Shown: piece by piece, positions 8,600 to 17,487 of the stretch
How the letters are laid out: the number at the start of each line of letters is the position of its first letter
Position numbering within the stretch: position 1 is the stretch's first letter
Assembly (NCBI GenBank): GCA_016214035.1
Contig: JACRPF010000018.1
Span: 227,414 to 291,413, forward strand
Length of the DNA: 64,000 bases
Direction of reading: 5' to 3'
DNA from: Spirochaetota bacterium
GTDB lineage: Bacteria; Spirochaetota; Brachyspiria; Brachyspirales; JACRPF01
Notes under the pieces: generated by a model
Database searches by the model: none
The model's input: only the letters and a program-made list of their open reading frames with translations
Told to the model about the DNA's origin: nothing
Made by a program: the position numbers and the translations under genes

Positions 8600-8683
8600 G
8601 CTTTCCGGCGGATTATGTTAACCCGCCGTGGTATGCCATGGTGCACGCACCTTTCTCTTATTATCGGATAACCTGGAAAATGC

Positions 8684-10705
8684 TCAAGTATTTTTTGCAG
8701 TGCTGTCGGCCATGAGCTTTTCTTTCATACGCTGGTAAAAAGCAAAGCCCTCCTCCCCCGCACCCGGATGGGAGGCATCACTCGGCCGGTCAAGCAGATG
8801 CGTCGGTATCTCGGCAAGGAACAGCGACGGCTGCGTCTCCACCATACGCCCCTGACGGCTTCGGGCCAGCGCATACGATATGGTCAGCTCCTCCCGTGCC
8901 CGGGTTATGGCCACATAACTCAACCTGCGTTCCTCTTCAATTTCATGCGGCAATACACTTTTATAATGCGGGAGTATACCCTGTTCCATACCCACGATAT
9001 AAACGAAAGGAAATTCAAGACCTTTCGCGGAATGAATGCTCAGGAGCGTCACACCCTCCTTTTTTTCCTCTTCCTCGGTGTCTTCCTGGTTCATCAGCGT
9101 GATACGGTCGAGATATCCTTTAAGTGTCGGCTCTTTCAGACTCCGCTGATACTCGGCGATGCCGTTCACGAGCGATTCGATATTCTCGAGCTTTTTGCCC
9201 GCTTTTTCCTTGGTATCACTCGTCATGACCACTTCACCGTCGAATGCCGTTTCCTCGAGAAACTCCTTCACATTGCCAGCAATATCCTTGGTTTCCTTGA
9301 ATATTTCACCGTATTTCTGCACCAGCCCGATAAGTTCCACAATACCTTTCTGCGCCTTGTCGGGAATATCGGGATTCTTAGCCGCCGTTAACAGCACTTC
9401 ATAGAGCGGCAGATTCTTTTCCACGCTTTCATGGGTGAGCTTTGTCACCGTGCCGTCACCGATACCGCGACGCGGGAAATTGATGATGCGGAGAAACGAA
9501 ACGTCATCTTCGGGGTTTACAAAAAGTTTGAGATAGGCAAGAACGTCCTTTACTTCCTTGCGTTCATAGAACTCAAACGCACCGACCACGGTGTAGGGAA
9601 TATTGCGCACACGGAATTCTTCCTCAAACGGCCGCGACTGCGCGTTCATCCGGAAAAGCACCGCGGCGTCGGAATACTTCGTGCTCCGCATGACCACGCG
9701 CTGCATCATATCCTCGGCCACCCACACCGCCTCGGCGCGATCATCATCGGCGGCGACGAGGCGCGGGCGTTTACCGTCACCCATGCTCGTAAAAAGCTTT
9801 TTCGCGCGCCGACTTTCGTTCTTGGCGATGAGCTCGTTGGCGACATTCAGGATGGATGCGGTGGAACGGTAATTCTCCTCAAGCCGGATGATCTTCGCCT
9901 CGGGAAAATCCTTCTCGAACGACAGGATGATGGATACATCGGAACCGCGGAAGCCGTAAATGGACTGATCGTCGTCACCCACGACGGCGAGATTGCGGTA
10001 TTTCGCGGCAAGGAGCATGGCGAGTTTGTACTGCGACGGATTGGTGTCCTGATACTCGTCGATCATGATATAGCGGAACCTTTCGCGATACCGTTCAAGC
10101 ACTTCGGGATACTGTTCGAACAACTCTATGACCAGATTGATGAGATCGTTGAAATCAACCGCATTGTACCCTTTCAGATATTTCATATACAGCCGGTACA
10201 CGTTAACCGCCCACGTCTCGAAATCGTTCTGCGGCGTGATCTCATTGGGAAGTATATATTTATTCTTCCAGCGATCGATGTAGTTCAGAAAAAGCCCCTC
10301 GTCGAAGCTGTTGATATTCACGCGCACCTCTTTCATCACATTGCGTACAAGCGCGCGCTGGTCGGACATGTTATAAATGGTGAAGTTCTTTTTGTAACCG
10401 AGCCTTTCAATGTCCAGTTTGAGCACACGCAGACAGAACGCGTGGAAGGTGCTCACCACGAGCTGCTTGGGCTTATCCCCGATGGTCGATATCACACGCT
10501 CGCGCATCTCCTTAGCGGCCTTATTGGTGAAGGTTACCGCGAGAATATGAGCGGGGGGAACACCCGACGCTATGAGCTTCGCAATGCGCGAGGTGATGAC
10601 ACGCGTTTTGCCGCTGCCGGCTCCCGCAAGAATAAGGAGCGGCCCGTCTTTATGATCAACCGCTTCCTGCTGCGGTTTGTTGAGTTTAAATGCCATGATT
10701 AACAT
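8684..10705 (-). CDS. pcrA: ATP-dependent DNA helicase, PcrA/UvrD/Rep family
   Basis: 673 residues, superfamily 1A helicase. Motifs in order: Q-motif LNKPQQEAV, Walker A AGAGSGKT at about 27-34, motif Ia FTNKAAKEM, motif II DEYQDTNPSQ, motif III VVGDDDQSIYGFRG, motif IV ENYRS, motif V TLLSIHSAKGLEF and motif VI YVAITRARE. It unwinds 3'-5' in repair and replication restart. It is slightly shorter than typical UvrD (about 720). The start could equally be the ATG at 10696; neither has a good ribosome site. It ends 145 bp upstream of fliL. Confidence 0.93.
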   Translation of the reverse strand: MLIMAFKLNKPQQEAVDHKDGPLLILAGAGSGKTRVITSRIAKLIASGVPPAHILAVTFTNKAAKEMRERVISTIGDKPKQLVVSTFHAFCLRVLKLDIERLGYKKNFTIYNMSDQRALVRNVMKEVRVNINSFDEGLFLNYIDRWKNKYILPNEITPQNDFETWAVNVYRLYMKYLKGYNAVDFNDLINLVIELFEQYPEVLERYRERFRYIMIDEYQDTNPSQYKLAMLLAAKYRNLAVVGDDDQSIYGFRGSDVSIILSFEKDFPEAKIIRLEENYRSTASILNVANELIAKNESRRAKKLFTSMGDGKRPRLVAADDDRAEAVWVAEDMMQRVVMRSTKYSDAAVLFRMNAQSRPFEEEFRVRNIPYTVVGAFEFYERKEVKDVLAYLKLFVNPEDDVSFLRIINFPRRGIGDGTVTKLTHESVEKNLPLYEVLLTAAKNPDIPDKAQKGIVELIGLVQKYGEIFKETKDIAGNVKEFLEETAFDGEVVMTSDTKEKAGKKLENIESLVNGIAEYQRSLKEPTLKGYLDRITLMNQEDTEEEEKKEGVTLLSIHSAKGLEFPFVYIVGMEQGILPHYKSVLPHEIEEERRLSYVAITRAREELTISYALARSRQGRMVETQPSLFLAEIPTHLLDRPSDASHPGAGEEGFAFYQRMKEKLMADSTAKNT

Positions 10706-10736
10706 AATATAGCAGAATGGTGAAAATGCAATAAAC

Positions 10737-10811
10737 TGTCCGCTTCCATGCGGTTGTGAATTTCAATTTCTCCTCTTTCGTTGGTTGACGTCGACGCCGC
10801 GTTGGTATTAT
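10737..10811 (+). repeat. upstream copy of a ~75-bp imperfect direct repeat carrying a promoter-like element
   Basis: Two blocks, TGTCCGCTTCCATGCGGT (10737-10754) and TTGGTTGACGTCGACGCCGC (from 10781), recur exactly 191 bp downstream at 10928 and 10972. This copy has TTGACG and TATTAT separated by only 15 bp, a poor spacing, so it may be a decayed promoter. Confidence 0.7.
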
Positions 10812-10867
10812 ACCCATGAAAAACGACAATCCTAAACAAGTGTCCATCATCACATATCGTCGCTCTC

Positions 10868-10886
10868 GGGATGCATCCGGCATCCC
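10868..10886. repeat. small hairpin element with GCATCC core
   Basis: GGGATGC and GCATCCC form a perfect 7-bp stem with a 5-nt loop, followed by CTTGCGCT. The same GCATCC palindrome plus CTTGCGCT recurs near 59285-59311, suggesting a dispersed REP-like intergenic element. Confidence 0.4.
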
Positions 10887-10927
10887 TTGCGCTAGCGAAC
10901 GCGGCGAATCATTTAATGTGCTTTTAA

Positions 10928-11004
10928 TGTCCGCATCCATGCGGTCCTAATATGGCATTCCTCCTTCCACATTGGTTGACGACAACGCCGCGTTGGGTTA
11001 TAAT
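10928..11004 (+). repeat. downstream copy of the direct repeat, containing the nadK promoter
   Basis: Second copy of the 10737-10811 sequence. A 2-bp insertion relative to the first copy restores a 17-bp spacer between TTGACG and TATAAT. Confidence 0.7.
10976..11004 (+). promoter_or_regulatory. sigma-70 promoter for nadK-recN
   Basis: TTGACG (10976-10981), a 17-bp spacer and a perfect TATAAT (10999-11004). The nadK ATG is at 11028, about 17 bp after the expected transcription start, and an AGGTGG Shine-Dalgarno lies between. Confidence 0.85.
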
Positions 11005-11027
11005 CACGCCAACGTTACAGGTGGCAC

Positions 11028-11888
11028 ATGCGCAGCATAAAAAAAATCGCCGTACTGGTGAACAGGAACAAGCGGGAATACCAGAAGATCATCGCCCGTC
11101 TCGACGTTGTGCTCCGGGGTAAAGCGATTACACGGCGCATCATCGACCGGCACATCACCGACACGGAAGAGATATCGTCCGTATCGCGCGAACTTGCATC
11201 GTATGACCTCCTCATCACCATCGGCGGCGACGGCACGCTGCTCAACGGCCTTACGCTCATCGTTCCGCATACCATTCCGGTGCTGCCGGTGTATCACGGC
11301 ACACTCGGCTTCATCGCCGAAATCGATGTGGAACAGAGCGCGGCGATACTCGCTGAAATGGTCGCGGGCAAACGAACGCTGTACGAAATTGAAAAGCGGC
11401 ACCTGATCGACGTTGAACTCGCGAGCGGCCGCGAGGTAACGCATCACACGGCCGTCAATGAAGCGGTAGTGGCGAAAGGAAATTATCCGAAGCTCGGTCA
11501 TTTCGCCGTTGATATCAACGGAAAAAACCTCGCCTATGTCAAAGCGGACGGCATCATCGTCGCGTCGCCGACAGGCTCAACCGCATACGCGCTTTCCGCC
11601 GGCGGCCCCATCATCAACCCGCGGGTGAATGCGCTCATACTTCTGCCGATAGCGCCCCACTCGCTCACCTTCCGCCCGCTCGTTGTTTGCGGAGACGACA
11701 CCATAGCCGTGTCACTTGCAGCGGAAAGCGGAGACACAGCGCTCGCCATCGACGGCAGACCGGTAAGCCGTTTCCGTCAGGGCGACTCCGTCCGCGTTAC
11801 CGTTTCTCAGGCGAGTTTCCGTCTCGTCAAATTACGCACGCGCAGTTTCTACGAAGTACTCAAGGAAAAACTGCACTGGGGAAAATAG
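11028..11888 (+). CDS. nadK: NAD kinase
   Basis: 286 residues, normal length. The GGDGT motif at about 66-70 (TIGGDGTLLNGL) binds ATP/NAD. AVNEAVV carries the NE pair, and ASPTGSTAYALSAGGPI is the conserved Gly-rich region contacting NAD. The enzyme makes NADP from NAD and ATP (or polyphosphate) in the cytoplasm. It has a consensus promoter upstream and abuts recN with no intergenic base, a pairing seen in many bacteria. Confidence 0.97.
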   Translation: MRSIKKIAVLVNRNKREYQKIIARLDVVLRGKAITRRIIDRHITDTEEISSVSRELASYDLLITIGGDGTLLNGLTLIVPHTIPVLPVYHGTLGFIAEIDVEQSAAILAEMVAGKRTLYEIEKRHLIDVELASGREVTHHTAVNEAVVAKGNYPKLGHFAVDINGKNLAYVKADGIIVASPTGSTAYALSAGGPIINPRVNALILLPIAPHSLTFRPLVVCGDDTIAVSLAAESGDTALAIDGRPVSRFRQGDSVRVTVSQASFRLVKLRTRSFYEVLKEKLHWGK

Positions 11889-13604
11889 ATGCTTGTCTCG
11901 ATTGAAATAAGAAATTTCGTACTCATCGACCGGTTGAAGATTCGTTTCACCCGCGGATTCAACGTGCTCACCGGAGAAACGGGCGCGGGAAAAAGCATCA
12001 TCATCAGCGCGCTTGAAATTATCACCGGAGAAAAAGGCAGCACACTCGCGGTAGGCCCCGCCGGTGACCGGCTCATGGTGACCGGGACCTTCGACATGAC
12101 GGACGCGCCCGCAGCCGTTCTGGAAAAGCTCGCGGCATGGGGAATCGCCATCGAGCACAATGAGATTCACATCCGGCGCGAGATCACCAAAGACGGAAAA
12201 AGCCGTTCGTTCATCAATCTCGCCGGCGTCAGGGTTGCGCAGCTCAAGGAACTCGGCGACCTCATGGTCGACATACACGGCCAGCACGAACACCAGTCAC
12301 TGTTCAACGTAAAAAACCATCTTGACTTTTATGATGCGTTCATCGGGGCGCAGGAACAGCGTCAGACGTTCGCCGCATGTTTCCACGAACTGTCCACACT
12401 CATCCGGCGGCACCGGGAGATCGTCGAAAATAAAAATGCGCTGATGCGTGAGCGATCGTTCCTCGAGTTCGCGGTGGGCGAGATCGAAAAGGCGAAGCTC
12501 CGCCCCGCCGAGGAACAGGAACTCAGGGACGAGATAGGACGATTGAGCAACTTTGAACGTATCGATGACGGATTGACCGCCGCCTACGACGAAGTATACG
12601 GCAACGAAAGCAGTCTTGAGAGCAGACTTGGCGCTCTGGTAAGTTCGCTGGAAGCGCTTGGCGTGTACGACGCGCGTTTCACCGAGGCATCATCGATAGC
12701 ATCCGATATCGCGTATCGCGCGAGCGACATCCGTGAGATACTGTCATCCATCCGTTCGGATGTACGCTTCGACCCGAAACGCCTTGAGGACCTCAATCAG
12801 CGGCTCTTCCTCATCAACTCGCTAAAGAAAAAGTACAGCGGCACACTTGCTGACGTCATCGCCTACGCGAAAGAGGCGTCGGAAAAGCTTGCGATGCTGA
12901 ACTTCTCAGAAGACGACATCAAACGGCTTGAAACGGAGATTGCCGCAAAACGAACACACGCAAGTGCGCTTGCCCGGACGCTGTCCGATCTTCGAAGGGT
13001 TCGGCGTGCGGATTTTGTATCGCAGATCAGCGCTGAAATATCAGACCTCGGCATGACGAATGCGGTGTTCGACATTGAAATGGTGCGCGAAGAGGACGAG
13101 AACGGCATCATCGAGCTTGACGGCCAGCGGTATAAGGCCACCGCCGACGGCATCGACACCATCGAGTTCCTTATCGCTCCGAACAAGGGAAGCATACCCC
13201 AGCCGCTGAGAAAAATAGCTTCCGGCGGTGAAATTTCGCGAATCATGCTTGCAATGAAAACGGTTTTGTCGTCCGGCGACAGCACCGGGACCATGGTTTT
13301 CGATGAAATTGACTCCGGCGTCGGGGGCAGAATTGCCGAAGTGATCGGCGAAAAAATAGCCTCGCTTTCACGGAAAAAACAGGTTCTCGCCATAACGCAT
13401 CTGCCGCAGATAGCCATTTACGCCGCGGCCCATTTCATGGTCTCAAAAGCCGATATCGGCGAGCGCACGCAGTCGAATATCGAGCATCTTGATAATGACG
13501 GGCGTGTGCGCGAGATAGCCCGCATGCTCGCCGGTAAAGAGATAACCGAGACCACGATCGCACATGCCCGTGAACTGCTCGCACGGGCGGCTTCACAGGC
13601 CTGA
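11889..13604 (+). CDS. recN: DNA repair protein RecN
   Basis: 571 residues, SMC-like ATPase. It begins with MLVSIEIRNFVLIDRLKIRF and Walker A GETGAGKS at about 30-37. A long coiled-coil centre follows (HREIVENKNALMRERSFLEF onward). The C-terminal ATPase half holds the signature KIASGGEISRIMLAMK and Walker B MVFDEIDSGVGG at about 468-479. RecN helps organise double-strand breaks for recombination. The start is the base after the nadK stop, so the two are translationally coupled. No LexA-type box was recognised upstream of the pair. Confidence 0.96.
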   Translation: MLVSIEIRNFVLIDRLKIRFTRGFNVLTGETGAGKSIIISALEIITGEKGSTLAVGPAGDRLMVTGTFDMTDAPAAVLEKLAAWGIAIEHNEIHIRREITKDGKSRSFINLAGVRVAQLKELGDLMVDIHGQHEHQSLFNVKNHLDFYDAFIGAQEQRQTFAACFHELSTLIRRHREIVENKNALMRERSFLEFAVGEIEKAKLRPAEEQELRDEIGRLSNFERIDDGLTAAYDEVYGNESSLESRLGALVSSLEALGVYDARFTEASSIASDIAYRASDIREILSSIRSDVRFDPKRLEDLNQRLFLINSLKKKYSGTLADVIAYAKEASEKLAMLNFSEDDIKRLETEIAAKRTHASALARTLSDLRRVRRADFVSQISAEISDLGMTNAVFDIEMVREEDENGIIELDGQRYKATADGIDTIEFLIAPNKGSIPQPLRKIASGGEISRIMLAMKTVLSSGDSTGTMVFDEIDSGVGGRIAEVIGEKIASLSRKKQVLAITHLPQIAIYAAAHFMVSKADIGERTQSNIEHLDNDGRVREIARMLAGKEITETTIAHARELLARAASQA

Positions 13605-13656
13605 TACAGTCGTGTCTCCCCCGTTCTGCTTTCTGTAGAAAAAACACGTTTTGCTG

Positions 13657-13685
13657 TTGACAAATAGCCGAAAACATGATAAAAT
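13657..13685 (+). promoter_or_regulatory. near-consensus sigma-70 promoter for the fliF operon
   Basis: TTGACA (13657-13662), a 17-bp spacer and TAAAAT (13680-13685). fliF starts at 13819, giving a leader of about 125 nt. The elements are sigma-70 type rather than sigma-28 or sigma-54, which fits spirochaetal flagellar operons. Confidence 0.85.
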
Positions 13686-13691
13686 TATTAT

Positions 13692-13709
13692 GTTAAGTGC
13701 ACGCTTAAC
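13692..13709. promoter_or_regulatory. inverted repeat at the fliF operon transcription start (possible operator)
   Basis: GTTAAG and CTTAAC are perfect inverted 6-mers separated by 6 bp, starting 7 bp after the -10 hexamer, where RNA polymerase initiates. A repressor here would block the promoter; the binding protein is unknown. Confidence 0.4.
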
Positions 13710-13818
13710 CTACCGACAATAATAAGGATGATTCGGACGTCTCGCACTGCAACCTGCCGACGCGAAGCGAGATGACCGGTCATTGGGTGTGCACGCTGTT
13801 GTACGTGGGAGGACAGCT

Positions 13819-15525
13819 ATGAACGATTTCTTCAAGCGTATTCTTGATCAAGTCAAAAGCATCTGGGAAAAATCAACACTTCAGCAGAAACTGATTATCG
13901 GGGGCGTCATCGTCGGCGCCGTTGTGCTCACCATCAGCGTCGTTTTTTTCACATCGCAGAAAGACGGGGTGCTCCTCTTCTCAAAAACGGTTCAGGACAA
14001 AGAAGCAAAAGCTGTCGTCGCAGCACTCGACAACGCAGGCGTTAAATACGAATACTCCAAAGGCATGTTCTATCTGCAGGACGCGCGCCAGAAAGCGAAG
14101 GCCGAACTGGAACTGGTAAAAGCGAATGTGATGCCGTCGGGCGTTGACGGATGGGAAATTTTCGACACCAAGGGATTTGCCCCCCTCACCGACGCGGAGA
14201 TGGACATCAACAAACGCCGCGCACTCACTCGGGCCATAACCAAACACCTTGAATCGCTTGACTTCGTACAAAAAGCGGATGTCAATCTTACATTCCCGCG
14301 CCGTGAATATCTCACCGATGTCGACGCACCGGTGACCGCGTCGGTCATCATCACGCCGAAACCGTTCAAAGACGACATGCTCAAAGAGAAGAAAACGGTG
14401 CGCGGCCTGCAGAAACTCATCGCCATGGGCGTCGATAAACTGCGTGAAGAACTCGTTACCGTGTCCGACAACGAAGGCCATGTGCTCACCGATTACACCG
14501 ATGAGAACGCCTCGATGAAGATCAAACTCGCCACCGAAGAAATAAAAATTCTTGACCGCGAGAAGAAGAAACTTGAAACATCGGTCAAAAAAATGCTCGG
14601 CACCATTTATCGTGACCGCGCTGAAATAACCATCAACATGGAAATCCTCTGGGACGAGATATCCGAGACCAACCATCTCATCGTTCCCGTAGTGATGCGC
14701 AAGGACAACCCCGCTACGCCGTACGATGAATCGGTGGTGCAGGACAAGGTGCATGTAAGCTCACAGAAGAAAAAGGAAAAATGGACCGGACAGCGGCTGA
14801 TACCGCAGGGTGCTGCCGGCGCCGAGGAAAATGTCCCGCCCGGCTATAAAGACAAGACCGACCGGTGGAACACCTATGAACAGTCCACCGACACCGAGAA
14901 TTTCGACCTCAGCCGCAAATATGAGATGATCAAGCGCGGCGAATATAAGATCGGCAAGGTATCGTGCGCGGTTGCCGTCGACGGGCGCTGGGAGATAGAA
15001 TACGACGCGAAAGGCGAACCGATAATCTCGAACGGCGTTTCCTACCAGCGGAAATACATACCTGTTGAGGATGAAGAGCTCAGAAAGATCAAGGACCTGG
15101 TGAAAGGCTCCATGGCGTTCAGCATCGACCGCGGCGACAATGTGAGCGTCCAGCACATCCCGTTCGACCACTGGAAAGACTTCAAGGAGCAGGACGAGAA
15201 ACTCCGCACCAAACGCAATCTCCAGCGTACGCTCATGATATCGCTCGTGTCGCTCCTCACGCTCTTTGTACTCGCGCTCCTCGTACGCGCGATACAGAAA
15301 GAAGTCGCACGCCGGCGGCGCCTGTACGAAGAAGAGCAGGAACGGCGGCAGTCCGAACTTCGCAATCAGGCGCTCATGCAGGCGCAGGACACCACATCGG
15401 ACATGTCCGTCGAGGACCAGGCACGCAAGAAATTGCTTGAAGAGATCACGAATGTCGCGAAAGAACGGCCGGAGGATGTTGCGCAGATACTGCGCACCTG
15501 GATGGCTGAAGAGACCAAAGGGTAA
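13819..15525 (+). CDS. fliF: flagellar MS-ring protein FliF
   Basis: 568 residues. The start at 13819 has GGGAGGA 6 bp upstream; an in-frame ATG at 13783 does not. Transmembrane helix 1 is at about 25-44 (LIIGGVIVGAVVLTISVVFF). Ring-building domains follow (LQDARQKAKAELELVKANVM, DVNLTFPRREYL), then transmembrane helix 2 at about 471-492. A charged cytoplasmic tail ends RPEDVAQILRTWMAEE, the FliG-binding peptide. FliF forms the inner-membrane ring of the basal body. It is the first gene of the operon. Confidence 0.97.
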   Translation: MNDFFKRILDQVKSIWEKSTLQQKLIIGGVIVGAVVLTISVVFFTSQKDGVLLFSKTVQDKEAKAVVAALDNAGVKYEYSKGMFYLQDARQKAKAELELVKANVMPSGVDGWEIFDTKGFAPLTDAEMDINKRRALTRAITKHLESLDFVQKADVNLTFPRREYLTDVDAPVTASVIITPKPFKDDMLKEKKTVRGLQKLIAMGVDKLREELVTVSDNEGHVLTDYTDENASMKIKLATEEIKILDREKKKLETSVKKMLGTIYRDRAEITINMEILWDEISETNHLIVPVVMRKDNPATPYDESVVQDKVHVSSQKKKEKWTGQRLIPQGAAGAEENVPPGYKDKTDRWNTYEQSTDTENFDLSRKYEMIKRGEYKIGKVSCAVAVDGRWEIEYDAKGEPIISNGVSYQRKYIPVEDEELRKIKDLVKGSMAFSIDRGDNVSVQHIPFDHWKDFKEQDEKLRTKRNLQRTLMISLVSLLTLFVLALLVRAIQKEVARRRRLYEEEQERRQSELRNQALMQAQDTTSDMSVEDQARKKLLEEITNVAKERPEDVAQILRTWMAEETKG

Positions 15526-15536
15526 GGGAGCAACCA

Positions 15537-16553
15537 ATGGCCGATAAAAAAGCACGAAATCTCACCGGACGCCAGAAAGCGGCGATCTTCCTCGTATCAC
15601 TGGGCACTGAAATATCGAGCGAGGTGTTCAAGCACCTGCGCGAGGACGAGATTGAACAGCTCACCTTCGACATCGCGCGTCTTGAGAACATCGAATCGGA
15701 CGACAAGGACAAGGTGCTCCGCGAATTCCAGGAGATGATGACCGCTCAGGATTTCATCACGCAGGGCGGTATCGACTACGCCCGCGACCTCCTCGAACGG
15801 TCACTCGGCAGCCAGAAGGCATCGGATATCATCAACCGGCTCACCTCGTCGCTGCAGGTGCGTCCATTCGACTTCATCCGCCGCACCGACCCCGCACACC
15901 TGTTGAACTTCATCCAGGGCGAACATCCGCAGACCATCGCGCTCATCCTCGCCTATCTTGAACCCGGCAAAGCGGCGAACATTCTGGGGAGCCTCTCATC
16001 CGAGATTCAGGCCGACGTCGCCAAGCGCATCGCCACGATGGACCGCACCACACCGGACGTGCTCCGCGAAGTGGAGCGCGTGCTCGAGCGGAAATTGTCG
16101 ACACTCGCAAGCGAGGACTTCACCTCTGCCGGCGGCATCGAGGCAATCGTCGACGTGCTCAACGCGGTTGACCGCGGCACGGAAAAGACCATCATCGAAT
16201 CGCTCGAAGAGGACGATCCGGAACTCGCCGAAGAGATCAAAAAGCGCATGTTCGTATTCGAGGACATCGTGCTGCTTGACGACCGCGCCATTCAGAAAGT
16301 GCTCCGCGAAGTGGACTCCAACGACCTTGGCAAGGCGCTTAAGAGCGTTGACTCGGACGTTCAGGAAAAGATATTCCGCAATATGTCCAAACGCGCTTCA
16401 ACACTCCTGAAAGAGGATATGGACTACATGGGTCCGATACGCCTGAAGGACGTTGAGGAAGCGCAGCAGAAGATCGTGAACATCATCCGCAAGCTTGAAG
16501 AACAGGGCGACATCGTGGTCGCGCGCGCGGGTGAAGACGAGCTCGTAGTGTAA
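15537..16553 (+). CDS. fliG: flagellar motor switch protein FliG
   Basis: 338 residues, normal length. The N-terminal domain (LTGRQKAAIFLVSLG) binds FliF. The middle domain carries the EHPQTIALILAYL motif at about 129-141 that contacts FliM. The C-terminal torque domain has the charged helix with DDRAIQKVLREVDSNDLGKA and KRASTLLKEDMDYMGP. FliG converts ion flow through MotAB into rotation. It begins 11 bp after fliF. Confidence 0.98.
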   Translation: MADKKARNLTGRQKAAIFLVSLGTEISSEVFKHLREDEIEQLTFDIARLENIESDDKDKVLREFQEMMTAQDFITQGGIDYARDLLERSLGSQKASDIINRLTSSLQVRPFDFIRRTDPAHLLNFIQGEHPQTIALILAYLEPGKAANILGSLSSEIQADVAKRIATMDRTTPDVLREVERVLERKLSTLASEDFTSAGGIEAIVDVLNAVDRGTEKTIIESLEEDDPELAEEIKKRMFVFEDIVLLDDRAIQKVLREVDSNDLGKALKSVDSDVQEKIFRNMSKRASTLLKEDMDYMGPIRLKDVEEAQQKIVNIIRKLEEQGDIVVARAGEDELVV

Positions 16554-16572
16554 GACCGACGGAGGATGACTC

Positions 16573-17478
16573 ATGCCGGAACGCGTATTTAAATCAGAGA
16601 ATATCGTCAAGCTCACCAAAAAAGTGCGCATCGATCCGCCGCGCTACAAAACCAAGGAAGAGGTGGAATCGGAACAGCGCGCAACGGAGACCTATCAGGG
16701 TCCGTCCATCGAGGACATCGAGAATGAAATAGCGAAGCTCAGGAGCGACTGGGAAAACGAACTTCGCACGATGAAACGCAATGCGTCTGACGAAGCGGAG
16801 CGTATCGTTGATAACGCGAAAACACAGGCGTTTGAGATCTATAAAGCCAAGCAGAACGACGGACGCACGCTCATCGAGCAGACCAAGATAGAGGCGAACG
16901 GCATCCTTGCCTCGGCAAAAGACGAAGCGGACACCATCAAGAAAGAAGCTGAGACCGTCCGCGATACCGCACAGCGCGAGGGATATCAGAAAGGATACGA
17001 AGAGGGATTCAACAAGGCATTTGAAGAAGGAAAAATTGAAATCCAGCGCATGATCTCCAAGCTTGAGAAAATACTCGGCGAGACCATCAACAAACGCAAC
17101 GAGATCATCGACAATTCCGAGACACAGCTCATCGAGATAGCCATACTCATCGCGAAACGCGTGGTGAAGATGATCACCGAACGCGACAAGGGCGTTGTGG
17201 TCCGCAACATCCAGGAGGCCCTCCGCAAGGTCAAAGGCCGGGCGAAGGTCACCATACGCGTCAACATCGACGATCTTGAAATTGCCGCGCGTCACAAGGA
17301 CGAGTTCTACCAGATGCTCGACAAGATTGAGGGTGTCACCGTGCTCGAAGACCCGAACGTCGACGTGGGCGGCTGCATCATCGAAACGGACTTCGGCGAC
17401 ATCGACGCGCGCATATCAACGCAGATGAACGAGATCGAAACGGCGATAAAGGAAATAGAGCCGGTTAAGGGTCTCTAA
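16573..17478 (+). CDS. fliH: flagellar assembly protein FliH
   Basis: 301 residues, longer than enteric FliH (about 235). A long coiled coil spans about 50-165 with Ala/Glu-rich heptads (DEAERIVDNAKTQAFEIYKA, EGYQKGYEEGFNKAFEEG). The C-terminal V-ATPase-E-like domain holds AILIAKRVVKMI and the Gly-rich DPNVDVGGCIIETDFGDID signature. FliH anchors and regulates the FliI ATPase at the export gate. It lies between fliG and fliI in the standard order. Confidence 0.95.
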   Translation: MPERVFKSENIVKLTKKVRIDPPRYKTKEEVESEQRATETYQGPSIEDIENEIAKLRSDWENELRTMKRNASDEAERIVDNAKTQAFEIYKAKQNDGRTLIEQTKIEANGILASAKDEADTIKKEAETVRDTAQREGYQKGYEEGFNKAFEEGKIEIQRMISKLEKILGETINKRNEIIDNSETQLIEIAILIAKRVVKMITERDKGVVVRNIQEALRKVKGRAKVTIRVNIDDLEIAARHKDEFYQMLDKIEGVTVLEDPNVDVGGCIIETDFGDIDARISTQMNEIETAIKEIEPVKGL

Positions 17479-17487
17479 GTTGGACAT

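Noticed and set aside
10816..10950. 44-codon frame between the two promoter copies upstream of nadK
   Set aside because: It overlaps a hairpin element and a duplicated promoter segment; the upstream promoter copy has poor spacing and would leave no leader for translation.
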